A stretch of DNA of 64,000 bases. Origin: Apostichopus japonicus. Taxonomy: Eukaryota; Echinodermata; Holothuroidea; Aspidochirotida; Stichopodidae. Positions 40,101 through 51,175 of the stretch are shown here, piece by piece. The stretch's first letter is position 1; every line of letters begins with the position of its first letter. The stretch lies in the NCBI RefSeq assembly GCF_037975245.1, contig NC_092576.1, positions 20,273,611-20,337,610 of the forward strand, in the 5' to 3' direction. The notes under the pieces are model-generated. The model saw nothing but the letters and a program-made list of their open reading frames with translations, searched no databases and was not told the origin of the DNA. The position numbers and the translations under genes were made by a program.

Positions 40101-43100
40101 AGGTTCTCTAATTTGTGGCTACAAATAACTATGTGTAAAACGGCTGAATTTTGTAGACAGTTGTTGACTTCATCAAACTAAATGATAATGTAACATTGCT
40201 TCAATGGTAATGTTCTTCTGTGATCGGACGGCCATTCAGTGATTCTACCAGCCATGCACAAGCTCCATACTATTTAAATTAAGATCATTTAGAGTAGTAA
40301 TACTTATTAATTCATTCACTTAGCTGCCACAGTGTGGTCAGCCTTTTGTTACTGAGAAACTCTGCCATATCAAGTAATAGTCATTTTTAAAGTCAAACGA
40401 GGACTTTAAACGTTTTTTCCTGTATAACCCTATTATTTGACTAGAGACGAGAAAACTCTTTAAAGTACTTAATGAACTTATCATTGGAAAGAGTCAAGTA
40501 ACTAGTTTACCTGATTTTACTGATGCTTATCAACTTGCCTGTGATTTTGGTGAATTCTTTATCAATATGGTTGACATGATACGTAATGAAATTGACATAA
40601 TGCATAGTAGGGCTGAAATGTATTCTCATGTTGGATGCCATTCCTAGCAGTAATCCAACTTATTCAATTTTTGTGCCTTTGTCTGAGGATGATGTCAGGG
40701 GCATCATTATGTCTAGCTCAACTGCCTCTTTTCCTCTTTGACCCCATTCCCAATTCATTTCTAAAGGGTTGTTTATAGATCTTGTGGTCCCTGTTATTAC
40801 TAAGATTGTTTATCTTTCTCTTTTGACCTGTGAGTTCCCTTTGCCCTGGAAGTGTGCCATTTATCCACTCTCAGTCAAAGAAGTCTGGGCTTGATACTTG
40901 TTCTGCAAGTTAGTTTGGTGTTATTGGGCAGGTTGCATCTTGGTTCTGTTCAAATCTATCTAATCGTACACAACGTATTTCGGTCAAAGGCTTGTTTAAC
41001 ATGCTATTTTGGTCTACAATGTGGAGTTCCACAGGTGTGTTGTCTAGGTCCAGTATTATTTGTTCTTTATGCCAGCAAGGTATTTGATGTTCTGTCTTCT
41101 CATCTTAACCAGGCACACACCTATCCTGATGACACACAATTGTATTAATTCTTTCAAACCTGACAATTATATTTCTTAATTAGAGTTCACTAGTGCTTCT
41201 GCAAAGTTGCATTTCTGATGCTCGAAGTTGGATAGTTAGGAGGAAACTTAAGATAAATGACCCAAGGACTGAGTGTTTACTAATTGGATCTAAGAAAATG
41301 CTCTTCAATATGTGTATTGATTCTATGGTAGTTGGTGATGCTTCTATTTAAGCTGTCACAGAAGTTTGCAATCTTGGAGTACTGTATGTATGGTTTGATG
41401 AAAACTTAGTTAGATTTCAACATTAGTAAAATATGCAGTAAGTCTTTTGGCCAGCTTTCCAAAATAAGACAAGTTAGGAAGATGCTCTCTGTGGATGCCT
41501 GTAAGATTCTTGTACTGTACAGGCTTTAAGAAGATCCTCTCTGTGGATGCCTGTCAGATTCTTGTACTGTACAGGCTTTAAGAAGATCCTCTCTGTGGAT
41601 GCCTGTAAGACTGTTGTACAGGCTTTTGTAACTTGTAACCTTTATTAGTGTAATGCTTTGTTGCCCAGGCTTCCAAAGTGTCTTATGACTAGATTACAAA
41701 GGGTTCAAAATGGTGCAGCTAAACTAGTTATTCTTAATTCTAAATATTGTCATATTTCTGCAGGCTTAATGAATCTTCACTGGGTATCTGTTGTGTAAAG
41801 AATATGTTTAAAAGTTATTCTCCTAGTTAGTAAGGCACTCCATGACGTAGCTCCGGATTACTTCCTTGCTTGTTACAAGGGAAGACGTAAACCACAAACT
41901 TTGTTCCAATTCTGGTAACGTTCTTGTAGTCCCTTGTTAATCGGACCACGTTTGGTGAGCGGGCTTTGCTGTTGCTGTTCCTTGTTTGTGGAATTTTCTT
42001 CCTACTAATCTCTAAATGTTCACCTTGTTTGGCCATTTTAAATGTAAACTTAAAAACTTATCTTTCTAAGCAAGCTTTTATTGTCTAATCTGTTCCGCTT
42101 CTTCTTTCTTTCTTTTTATGTATCTTTCAAACACTCACAGATTGTTATGAAGGAATAACTTCAGTTTCCTTTATTATTATGATTTTTTTTCATATTTTTG
42201 TTGTTTATCATGTAGACTGACCAGGCTGAGGAAACCTTTCAAAGGAGTGGTAGCCCTGGTTATGTTATCGGGGCACCGTTGATGGCTGGCACCAGGATTG
42301 AATTGGAAGAAGGCACCAAGTATCCTTTTTTAACATTCATCAGATGATGTATGTATCTCTGTCAGGCTATAAAGGTCTGCTGAACCTATCACAAGACAAC
42401 ACCAATCTACCTCTGCTGTGTAACTTTGAATTAAAGCTTCTTCTCTACAGGCATGAGCTTTTTCCGCGAATTTGCAGAATATTCGTGATTTCTTTTCTAC
42501 CTCGGAGACAAAAACTATTATCCTAACACACTGTTGCATACTCAAACTGGAGCCTATATTGCAATTTTTGCAAGTTCCGTGATTTTTTGTTTTAACCCCA
42601 GGCTCATCCCCGTCTCTGCCTGTCCGTCTTTGTGATCTTTATGTAGTGTTAACATACAATTCAACTGAAATTAAGATCATTGTTTATGTATTGTTTGATA
42701 CCAGTAAAACTCTGCTACATGATAGAACTATAAGATGGTGTTACACCCAGCAAGAGAGAGCATCTGTTAGATCAAAGCATTCTTCATGTGAAAACAACTC
42801 TAAGATGGAAGCATTGCCCAGGTCAAAGTTATCCCTACAGTGAAAAGCATTCCATACTCTGTTGGCTAACTGATCTGACACTCTGTACAATATTTAATAG
42901 GATTTCAAAGAATGTCAGAAAGTTAAAAATGGCACCGTTTTGGCGTTTTTGTGATGTTTTCATTTTCCTTAAGAGCTGTTCCACCAGGTTGGCTATTGCT
43001 CTCCGAGATGATCGCAGTAATTGGTTGACGGTGGTGAAGAGTACTGTAGATGGAACGTGTCTAACTGATGCCGATTCAAGGATTCCGATTACATTTGGGG

Positions 43101-46100
43101 AAGATATCAGGACTGGATGTTTTATCAGGTAGCAAGAAAATCTTGTCATTCATTCATTGACATACTGCTCCTTCTTGGATATACATCATAGCCATGTGCC
43201 TATCAATCACTATTCTTTGAACCCACATTAAGCTGTGCTGTGTTTGTGCAATGTTTTTGTTTTAGGGGGTGGTATCCCTTTTTCCCTTCTATGAGCATGC
43301 AAATTCTTTTGATGAGATTATTTGTTTATTAATTCTCTATTTAGAAATTTCCTTTCTTTGTTCTTTGCTGGTAGCAAAGGAACCTATGATGCAGTCAGGT
43401 TGACATGTGTGGGTGTGTGTGTGTGTGTATGTGACACTTGCTTGGGTCCGTGATAACTCAACAATGGAGTGATGGATATTTGTCATATGCAGATGTTTTA
43501 TAATGAGAAGGTGTGCCCTATTGTTTGTGGCACTGACCTTATGAATATTAATGACATGGGATCGAACGTAAAAATATTTATATCGCAATGCATCCTTAAG
43601 TCGGATTGTAGCCAAACATGGCATACAGTTTTTGGTTAATAGCTGGTACATGTAGGCCTAATTTGTTTGGGACCATCTGAGCCCAAATCCAAAATAAAAC
43701 TTAGGTTATTTCACCTTATATGCAGTTTGGGATACATTCTTTAGGCTCTAATTTGTTGGGCCTAATATGTTTGGGATGGTTTGGGACCATTTAGGCCCAT
43801 TTTTGGGGGGTTCAATTTTTTATGGCAAAAATTTTTTCAGCCCTTGGGCCAAATATTTTTGGGAGCATTGAGGCTAAAACTTTTATCGGGCCTAATTATT
43901 TGGGGAGGAGCCAAAAGTTTAAAATTGCAATATCTATACAACCTTAAATCAGACTTGGAATACAGTTGTTGGTTAATACCTGATACATGAAGGCATAAAT
44001 ATTATGATATTGGGTGATGACATACAACACATTCATATTCCACTAAGCAAGGAACCATATAGTGCCCACTGGGCTCTTCTTCTTCAAAAGAGATACACAA
44101 CGTTAGATGCTACAAATCATACAATAGTCTTCTTCTTATATGATTGTACAGAATATCTTTGGACTCTGTCTCAGAGGTGTGTGAGTTAATCCAGGAGCAG
44201 ATACTGAATGCTCTCAAGGGTTCCCTCCCTGATGCCTACTATGTGGCCATGTTTGGTGACTCCTCTGTGGATGTCGTTGGTGACTGGGTACCTATTCTAC
44301 AAGAGAACACAGGAGGTGTACCTTCGGTAGGACATTATCAATCTTTAATTTAGCCAGAGACATCGCGAGTATGTGATGATATGTCCATCCTGATAGGGTA
44401 TGTGGTTTAGATGTTTATACCACTGCTATGGTGTTTAATTGATACCTCTGCTATGGTGGAGTGGATAAAACCATTGGTAATAGAAGTAATGAAACCTGGT
44501 ATCTTGGAGGTTGTGGGTTTGATTTCTGGCCGGCCAATGTAAGGTGGAGTTTACCATCCAGGAGAAATGCATGATTTTCCAGCTGAAATGGTCTTCCAAA
44601 TTGAAAGTGAAAAGAAATCTTAAATGAGCTAAAACTGTGTTTCTTTGGGTAATTATTTGATATAATGTAGCCTTACGGTGAGGCATCCAGTCTAAACTGT
44701 GTTAGATGATTGAAAGATTTGTAAAATAAAGACTTACTTTGGTAATTTAAGGAATGTTTTGTTACTTTTCAGAGTCCGTCTAAGGGTACATGCAGTAATA
44801 TGGTGACTGGCTTACACATTGAAGTTATCTATGCTAATGTAGGATCGCTGCAGAATCCACAGCCTAAGATACTTGGAGTCAAATATAACTATGCAGATGG
44901 CAAAATATTGAAATATCAGGTGAGGAAAGAACTTTTTAATAATAATAAGAATAGAAAACATATATCTTTAAAACAAAATTTATAGTTCTTGTTATTTGTA
45001 TCATAGTTTGTCTCATGTCATTCATACCATGTCATTGCAGTGCTGCACTATCACATGATCAATGTTACCCAATCAGAGTCAAGTATTTTATTGCCGTTTG
45101 TGTTAAAAGGACTGTTACTTTTCATACAATGTATGTTCATGTTTATTGTTTCTAGTTGAGCAATAGCTTATGAACACATCCTCTTAATAACGTAACATTG
45201 AAATAAAACCAGTGCACTCTTAATTGTTACGAAGTATGACGTATTCGTAATTGTATGCCAAGCACTCTTACAACAAATGTTTTAACGTTTATAACAACTG
45301 TTTCTTCTCTGCAGTACCACAACTGTAAATGCTCTCAGATATTAGTTTATTTCTTTGTATATAGGATGACTATAGGCTCAAACTAATATTGATCTGTTGT
45401 AAACCGTTAAAGGTATTGAAGACTCGCCCTAACCACGTGCTGCGCTCTGAAAAAGTTAACTTTCCATTGCTTGCAAGTGAATTTTTTTTTCTTGTCGCTA
45501 CAAAATGCAGACAGTAATGAAATGTGATACCTTGTTATCTTTAGCTGGACCCGAGATGTCCATCGCTGTATCGTTTGTTCACTGTGCTGTGGGTATTGAC
45601 CACAGCTATATGTACTGACTGTACACCGACGGTAGCAAGCTGTGTGTGTATTTTCTGGGATTGATGGTGGTGTCTAACACTTCTATTACACCATTCAAAA
45701 CTTATGTCAGATTACCGGCATTAGAAGTTTCTTTTTGCGCGAGTCTTCACACCCTTTAAAAGACACTGATATCAGTCAGGGTTGTTTTCTATACAACATT
45801 TATATTTTGAGGAATGGCTCTTTAAACATACGATGGACATCAGTTAAAGTGACATTCATGGTGTCCTGTGGCAAAAAGAATCAAATATGACTTATCATTG
45901 TACTGTGGAGATATTGAGTAATTACATAACAATTTCATTCAATATTAATTTGTCTACTAATCCCCTTACATCTATCTCTTTGTGTTCACCATGCTCATTA
46001 ACCTGTCTGTGTTCATGTGTTCATGTGTACTGTACATGTTTTGTCCCTTCTGTTACTGTTACTTGTCATTTAGCATCTGAAGAAGATCCTGCTAGGATCG

Positions 46101-46771
46101 AAAGGTCAGGCCAACTTACTTTTACTCATTCTCCTACACAGGCTCTCTAGTGGATAAGCAGTTTGCTAACAGTTTTATTTTATTTTTATTTGTTGGTAGT
46201 TAGCAGTAGAAGTTATTTCGTCATTATTACCTCATAATTATTTATGGAATGACAGTTGCAGCAGCTTGTCTGTTTTCTCTCATACTCATGTTTAAAAAGT
46301 ATATATGTAGAGAAAACAAGCTGACCTAATTTTTTTTTTTTTTTTGGGGGGGGGCTGATTTTGCCTTGCAAACTGCTCACACATTTGTATAGTATAGGAC
46401 TGGGTGCATACTAGATGTTATTGTGTTAGGCTAGACAGACATTGACATATCTCAATGTGTACAGCTAGAGTGTGCTTTTATTTATAAGTACCTCTTTCCT
46501 GCTTTCTCAGTGTCTAGGGTCATACTGTCAAGAAGATTCAGGAAGCTTGATTCAGAAGTTTGAGATCACTAGCTCGGTGACTTTTATTGATGCATCCCGC
46601 CAACCAGAAGCAGTCATAGCAGAGAGGCCAACCTGGGAATCAAAGCTACCCAACGATTTCTTGTACCCGTTCACTGGAACCTTCTCGTCAACGGCCAGAA
46701 CAGTTCCAAACTTGATCTCGTTATTGTTTCTGTTGAGTGTTATAAGTTGTGTGGTGAACTCTGTGACGTAG
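22131..46771 (+). CDS. TCTN1: Tectonic-family protein (TCTN1-like), complete 13-exon gene
   Basis: Tectonics are part of the MKS/B9 complex of the ciliary transition zone and influence Hedgehog signalling. Coding exons: 22131-22389, 26158-26278, 26658-26764, 27844-27986, 29723-29825, 30545-30663, 38328-38690, 39841-39966, 42216-42319, 42988-43128, 44152-44326, 44773-44919 and 46511-46771. All phases agree and total 2169 nt (722 aa plus stop); human TCTN1 is somewhat shorter (about 590 aa). An N-terminal signal sequence (FWVLCLILLVCTTC) precedes a Thr/Ser-rich stretch. Exon 2 has the hallmark CICDLTANGCDVNCCCDEDC. Exon 6 has CVRSI; exon 9 has RSGSPGYVIGAPLMAG; exon 11 has GDWVPI; exon 12 has YANVGSLQNPQPKI; exon 13 has VTFIDASRQPEA and LPNDFLYPF. 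All are Tectonic landmarks. A hydrophobic C-terminus (LISLLFLLSVISCVV) ends four residues before the stop and may be a membrane or GPI signal. Exon 7 adds a Thr/Pro/Asn-rich insert. Family certain; TCTN1 over TCTN3 probable. Confidence 0.93.
23800..24300 (+). repeat. Diverged tandem triplication in Tectonic intron 1
   Basis: A block containing ccacatgttagcctaa, cactaagtcaatggga and agcctaaccatc occurs near 23815, 23940 and 24185, with an atccatgaaaagctgcaatc block ahead of the latter two. Spacing is irregular (about 125 and 245 bp). Non-coding. The rest of intron 1 (22390-26157) holds no recognised element. Confidence 0.7.
28640..29475 (+). repeat. 60-70-bp minisatellite in Tectonic intron 4
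   Basis: About 13 copies of a unit built on gattggttgccgagtcattc, tcaggtatgcattacctatg and atagaattaatggtacataa. Unit length varies from 60 to 70 bp mainly through an optional ataatag. The copies degrade towards both edges. Confidence 0.93.
29906..30280 (+). mobile_element. TTAA-type MITE, copy 1 (Tectonic intron 5)
   Basis: Starts TTAA-AGGCATTGAAGACTCG and ends with the inverted equivalent (cgtgagtcctaagaccct-TTAA). A second copy lies in intron 12 at 45407-45759 in the same orientation. TTAA target duplications with AGG ends fit Kolobok-like (or, less well, piggyBac-like) elements. About 370 bp, no coding capacity. Confidence 0.75.
30785..37450 (+). repeat. ~158-bp satellite array (about 42 monomers) in Tectonic intron 6
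   Basis: Monomers of mostly 156-162 bp contain gaacactatcagtagtacct, aacactaggtagctgttgtt, accattctcacagacacaa, gtcatatgtaggtatatcta and acaggagtgagcgactcatt. Variant monomers recur in the same order: the one with cacagccacaatt and acagaagtgagtgactattc sits at 32431, 34488 and 36385. The array therefore has a higher-order unit of about 2.06 kb, with the last copy one monomer shorter (1.90 kb). Identity between higher-order copies looks higher than between neighbouring monomers, pointing to recent amplification of the large unit. No open frame of note. Confidence 0.97.
37595..37745 (-). mobile_element. tRNA-derived SINE with hammerhead-like 3' segment, copy 1
   Basis: On -, an A box (TGGTCGAGTGT) and an excellent B box (GGTTCGATCCC) give a tRNA-Ser/Leu-like head. 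It is followed directly by a hammerhead-like fold, then GTCTGGTGTGTTGATC and an AT-rich TTTATT tail. It shares head, ribozyme-like part and 3' end with the inverted copy at 37880-38040. The cloverleaf is not a credible functional tRNA. Confidence 0.75.
37628..37680 (-). ncRNA. Hammerhead-like fold in SINE copy 1 (core damaged)
   Basis: On -: CTGA followed directly by GTCCC (three core bases missing compared with CTGATGA in copy 2), helix II GTC/GAC, then an intact GAAAC (37651-37647), a minimal helix III (ACC.AGT region) and a C at 37642 as predicted cleavage position. Helix I can form from CCA.CTT upstream with AAGTGG downstream (one bulge). Cleavage is unlikely because of the core deletion. 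Confidence 0.55.
37880..38040 (+). mobile_element. tRNA-derived SINE with hammerhead-like 3' segment, copy 2
   Basis: The A box TGGTCGAGTGG is intact, while the B box is degraded (ggggtaggattcc). The body (cttcggtctgtg), the hammerhead-like part and the 3' end ctggtgtgttgatctttatt match copy 1. It lies head-to-head with copy 1, about 135 bp apart, in the part of intron 6 between the satellite array and exon 7. Confidence 0.75.
37955..38004 (+). ncRNA. Hammerhead-like fold in SINE copy 2 (one core base changed)
   Basis: CTGATGA at 37966-37972, perfect helix II GTCC/GGAC with loop CAAAT, then AAAAC where GAAAC is expected (G12 lost, 37986). Helix III is the palindrome ACCGGT with no loop, ending in C at 37995. 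Such a helix III cannot close in one molecule but could in a dimer, as proposed for Penelope-type hammerheads. Helix I can form between CTACCTTGAC and GTGAAGTGG with mismatches. Copies 1 and 2 carry different defects, so the ancestor was probably intact. Confidence 0.6.
38660..39735 (+). repeat. 85-bp array duplicating the 3' end of exon 7 with its splice donor
   Basis: The last ~30 bases of exon 7 plus the donor GTAAGT and ~50 bases of intron are repeated about 12 more times at 85-bp spacing: GAGAATGTTGTTCTTGAG at 38673 in the exon, then 38758, 38843, 38928 and so on to ~39696. Most copies keep GAG followed by GTAAGC/GTAAGT/GTGAGC, so each carries a donor that looks usable. All lie before exon 8 (39841). 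Confidence 0.95.
40396..42190 (+). pseudogene. Decayed L2/CR1-like LINE in Tectonic intron 8
   Basis: Shifting frames on + give recognisable LINE fragments: FKVLNELIIGKSQVTSLP.FTDAYQLACDFGEFF; FDPIPNSFLKG with KIVYLSLLTCEFPLPWKCA; the RT block CGVPQVCCLGPVLFVLYASK with an altered catalytic motif PDDTQLY (the usual YADD is lost); then LPRLPKCLMTRLQRVQNGAAKLV and MNLHWVSV. These are in the order of the L2/CR1 ORF2. Many frameshifts, stops and a local tandem triplication (41470-41630, ctctctgtggatgcctgt) show long decay. The ttattattatga tail ends about 30 bp before exon 9. Not functional. Confidence 0.85.
42320..42987 (+). other. U12-type (minor spliceosome) intron 9 of the Tectonic gene
   Basis: The donor is GTATCCTT, identical to the U12 5' splice-site consensus and unlike the GTAAGT-type donors of the other introns. 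A branch-site-like TTTTCCTTAAG (42963-42973) lies about 16 nt before the AG at 42986-42987, close to the U12 consensus TTCCTTAAC and at the right distance. Using these sites joins ...EGTK to LAIALRDD in frame. Confidence 0.85.
43410..43432. repeat. (GT)n microsatellite in Tectonic intron 10
   Basis: A short gtgtgt run. The rest of intron 10 (43129-44151) includes a diverged set of tttgggaccat/gggcctaat motifs (43660-43930) and no recognised gene. Confidence 0.8.
44440..44690 (+). mobile_element. Probable tRNA-derived SINE in Tectonic intron 11
   Basis: TGGTGGAGTGG resembles an A box. About 65 bases later GGGTTTGATTTCT resembles a decayed B box, with spacing like a tRNA-Ser/Leu with a long variable arm. 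A non-tRNA body follows. No second copy is in the window, so the assignment rests on the promoter-like boxes only. It differs from the hammerhead SINE: no CTGATGA follows. Confidence 0.45.
45407..45759 (+). mobile_element. TTAA-type MITE, copy 2 (Tectonic intron 12)
   Basis: TTAA-AGGTATTGAAGACTCG at the left and gcgagtcttcacaccct-TTAA at the right form inverted ends. The interior matches 29906-30280 over its whole length with small indels (for example gttgcttgcaagtga and ttctgggattgatggtggtg shared). Confidence 0.8.
46077..46115 (+). mobile_element. Retroelement 3'-end fragment with a hammerhead-like core
   Basis: CTGAAGA, a GATCC/GGATC hairpin (loop TGCTA) and GAAAG, followed by gtcaggccaacttacttttac. 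The same ccaacttacttttac end recurs at 61759 and, inverted, at ~61680. CTGANGA...GAAA is the hammerhead core pattern, but a helix III with the required UH was not found, so this may be only a relic. No RT nearby. Confidence 0.4.
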
Positions 46772-49700
46772 AATTATAACGGTCACTGAAATGAAGAGAT
46801 TACTTCTGCAACTGTGAAGAGATGATGAATCTTGGATCCAAGTGATAGAATCTGGTCAAGTGAGTACAGCATAAACTAACAACCACCTGTTAATGGAGAA
46901 ATCAAGCTGGTGTGCAATGTAGAAAGTAACACTTTATTATTATCAAAAAACAAATCAGTGAGCTGTTCTTCTTGTCGTGTCTTACAACAAATAAGATATT
47001 AGGTATGATAAATATGGGTATGTGATTAAATGTCATACTTTCCATTGAGGACATGCAACCTAATGGTCATGGAGGTATCTTTCATGAGGTCATAAATTGA
47101 CTAAGTAATATTGTCAATACTTGTATTGAACAATATTAAAAAACTCATTCATAAAGGAGATATTGGTTGGGGCAGCTAAACAGCTTCTCAATAAATCCTG
47201 CTGCATGTAAACGCTGTGACTGAACTAGCTTCATCCCATAGAGACACTGTATCTAGGTATGGTTGTCAAAACACACATCACTGGAGCTCTGTTGTTGATT
47301 AGGGTTTCCAACAAGCACAAGCTCCCAGAATAACATGGCCTTTAATTGGAACTTCCTTCATAAGTGATTTAGGTAGATTATATAAGACGGGTTTACTTTA
47401 ACGGGTGAATGACGATGATGACTCATTTACAGGTTCCTAGCATGGCTCAGGCTGTGTACTACATATTATACCTCACTGGTTTCTTAATGGGAAGGTATGG
47501 TTAATTAATGAGGAAGAGTTATAACGTAACTACATTGTAATTGGGAACCTGCGCAATTGTTTTGACCTTGATGTGGTGGAGGTTTTCAAATGTTTTGGAT
47601 TGATTTGTTTCTGTCAGGTTTAGCTATGGCCTGTGTTAAATGTTGATATATGAGCATCATTCCTTGTATTGTTATTATTATTATAATTATTACATTAAGC
47701 CTAATGTAGGTATCAACTGGTGTATAATTTTCTTTATGAAAAAATAATTTACAAATTTCATTATTTGAAATGACTGTATTTTAGCTGACAGACCTAGATT
47801 GTAAAGTCCTTTGGGAGGAATTTCCAACAATGTTTTGGAGTTTTAAATACATTTAGTTCTCTAAAGTGACCATTCTAGAGAAATGTTACTTGTGCGTGTG
47901 TATTATTAGAGTTTACAGGTCATTGTTGGGTTTCGTTTTTGGTTTTTATCACTATGTTTTACTTTTCTTTTAAAGCTACTGTATTCAGCCCTTCTGTGAA
48001 CTCCTTTTCTTAAAGATGTATTGTTGGGAGTTTTTAATTTATTTAGTTGATTTATTCAACAGTCTTGCAAGCTGAATTATATCTAATTATCACATTCTGT
48101 GCCAACAGAACAAGTAATGATACATAAAATGTCAGCAATTACAGGTGTTCTCTCATCCAGATAAAAATGGCTTGACAGGTGTTTCCTATGCACATCTGGT
48201 GTAATGTTTCACTTTATAGCATGAGAATTTAGATTTTAACATGTACTTATTTAATAAAGAAGTTGTTGGCAAACTGTATTTTAATGCTAACATTCTAAGA
48301 AGAACAGTAGGTGTTTTATTTTTAGATAAAGTGCAAAATTTCCCACTGGAAACTTAACTTCCATCATCTTTGTTGAATGAATGATACAAACATCATTGAG
48401 TGACTAATAATGGGGACTTGCACTTCTCTTTGCAATATTTAGTTTGTTTTAGTGTAATATCCTCATCTTTGTAATATCATCTGCATAGCCAACATATCAG
48501 ACATACTTTATAAATAGCATTCATGTAGGCTATGTAAACATAGCCAAATTCTTTGTTAATATCCTCAATTTGTAAGATATACTGTATGACAGTCATGATA
48601 CAGTAGTTACCATGGATACATAGTGGCACTGGTTTTTTATGTAACCTAGCCAATAAATTTGATACTTGACAGTTATGATCTGAGTGTCGCATGGCTACCC
48701 ACCTAGTCATAATCTTAACTGAACAAAGGGCTCTATCTTCTTTCATATATGACAGCCATGGTGTGTCAGTTTTTAATCATAGCCACCAATAGCAATACTA
48801 GAACACCTCGATCTGTGTGCAGCATAGCCACAACCATTGATAGCTATAGCTATCCATATATGGTGAGCCAGTTTTTAATAATAGCTACCAATAGCAATAC
48901 TAGAACACCTCGATCTGTGTGCAGCATAGCCACAATCATTGACAGCCATGGTTTGTCAGTTTTTAATCATAGCAACTGTTTTTGATACAAGAAAGCCTTG
49001 ATCTGTGTAACATAGCAACCACCTTGTATACATAAACTATTTGATCTGCATTTACCTTAGCAACCACCTTGTATACATAAAACCCTTGTTCTGTATGTAT
49101 CATAACCAACATCTCTGGTACACAATGGCCAACTGTAAATTTGTATAACACATATATAGCCAACATCTCTGACCTTTACACAATGACCTACTGCAGATTT
49201 GGACAAAACATAGCAGATATAGCCATTGGTACATGATGGTATTAATCTGCAAGTAACATAGACATCATCCTTGAAACATGGTAGACTACATATGGTAGAG
49301 CATATATGTTACATAACCATGTTTGATATGTTAGCCATCCATACTGTGCTACATTGACATATGATATGCTTGATAGATGTGATCTGCAATAATTCCCAAC
49401 CCCACCCCCCAACCCCCCTCCCCTTCATCAACCACACTATATACAGTACAATGCATGTCACCTTTGATATGTTTTCTTCATATAGTCCCTACCAATGATC
49501 TTTCATGTAAAACACATAGTCTTACTCTTAATGTATGAGTTTGACTAAATATACTCACCTTGATCTTGTCTTGTCTTTACTGGAGATGTTTGATTGCATG
49601 TCACCTTTTTTGACTGGTTAAACCTTCAACTACTCCAGGAAATTGAATCACAGTAGGGGGGGGGGGGGGGGTCTATGATCTGTTATTTTGGGCAAATGCT

Positions 49701-50716
49701 CATCAAAAGCTGTTATACAGTACTTAGGCTGGCATGATCATCTATTTTGATTTATCATTGAAACCTGATACATTTGGAATGTTTGCTTAGCTGCCAAAGT
49801 ACTTTGATTTTCATCAAAATTAATAACTTTTTTTGTACAAATATTCCTTTCCACTTCCCATTTAAAAACTTGAACATGATTAAGGCTACTCAGTTGCAGA
49901 AGTGGAGTAGGTTGTAGTTTGCAACTTTTTAAGTAATTCTAACATGTTCAAGACTTTTCCAGCCTATTTTCCCCTTTATATCAGTAATTCCTTTTTCTCT
50001 TGAATTTTGTTTTTGGGGGCAACCCTGTAAAATATGTTGGTGACCTGTGACAGGGTAGCAACACCCACCTTCACTACCAGGGATGTAGTACTGTATGTAT
50101 ACTAATCTTATGATGGAGACTTGTCTGTAAAGTTGTGGTCAAAACTGTTAAAAGATGCATACAATAAACAGAGAAAATTAACCTGATATGTGTATTTCTG
50201 TCTGTTCTTTTCAACAGTGAGACTACAGTATGTCTGGAGTACAAAAGAACACTGCTGTGTTTTCAGTTCTTTCACACAACCCCACCCCCCTAAACAGAGA
50301 GCCTAGAGGAAAGCACAACATCATATTAGTATCAATCTGTTGATTGAGGACAATCATGTTTAATTCAGCTTGTATTGCATTTTCAAATTGATGAATGTCC
50401 TCTTAAATCTTTATCATGACCATGGTCCCACAAATCCAAGGAAGCCTCCTCTCAGATTGGCTGGAGTTTATGCATCATCATAACGTCCTTGTGACTATGA
50501 ACTATAAACATGGTACACAATACAAAGATGGCACAATAATTCATATAACCGTAACACCCCCCCCCCCCCCCTACAAACAGAGAGCCTAGATGAAAGCACA
50601 ACATCATGTGCTATCTGCTGATCCACATCGGATTGTCTTCAAGTGAGATGACGTAATGAATATTCAACAGATCAGTAGTAACCCTGTAAGGTATCGACTA
50701 CCTCCTCAGAGTCCAT
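46772..50716 (+). other. 3' flank of the Tectonic gene (UTR and convergent intergenic region)
   Basis: No coding exon was found. It contains a ~105-bp block repeated around 48760-48985 (ccaatagcaatactagaaca with cctcgatctgtgtgcagcat) and a related, shorter actgtttttgatacaa... copy; C-runs near 49400, 50285 and 50560 and a G-run at 49657-49671; and agagagcctaga/gaaagcacaacatcat repeated at 50300 and 50580. An AATAAA lies at ~50162, but no evidence links it to the gene end. Confidence 0.5.
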
Positions 50717-50734
50717 TCACTTCCTCTTTGATAT

Positions 50735-51175
50735 CCTAATATCCAGCAGGATTGATTCTCTACCTGAGCTGTGCATATTCCTTATGTCCAGCAGGATCGA
50801 TTCTGTACCTGAGCTGTGCATATTCCAAATGTCCAGCAGGAATGATTCTCTACCTGAGCTGTGCATATTCCTAATGTCCAGCAGGATTGATTCTCTACCT
50901 GAGCTGTGTAAATTCCCTAATGTCCAGCAGGATTGATTCTGTACCTGAGCTGTGTAATGTCCAGCAGGATTGATTCTGTACCTGAGCTGTGCATATTCCA
51001 AATGTCCAGCAGGAATGATTCTCTACCTGAGCTGTGCATATTCCTAATGTCCAGCAGGATTGATTCTCTACCTGAGCTGTGTAAATTCCCTAATGTCCAG
51101 CAGGATTGATTCTGTACCTGAGCCGTGAATATTCCTAATATCCAGCAGGACTGATTCTGTACTTAAGCTGAATAT
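50735..51175 (+). repeat. ~45-bp minisatellite downstream of the C1orf131-like gene
   Basis: Nine or so copies of atgtccagcaggattgattc, tctacctgagctgtgcatat and tcc, in lengths of about 30-46 bp. It lies just beyond the stop of the - strand gene (51379), possibly in its 3' UTR. Confidence 0.93.

Noticed and set aside
40852-41148. 98-codon open frame as an independent gene
   Set aside because: It is one surviving frame of the decayed LINE RT, with altered catalytic residues.
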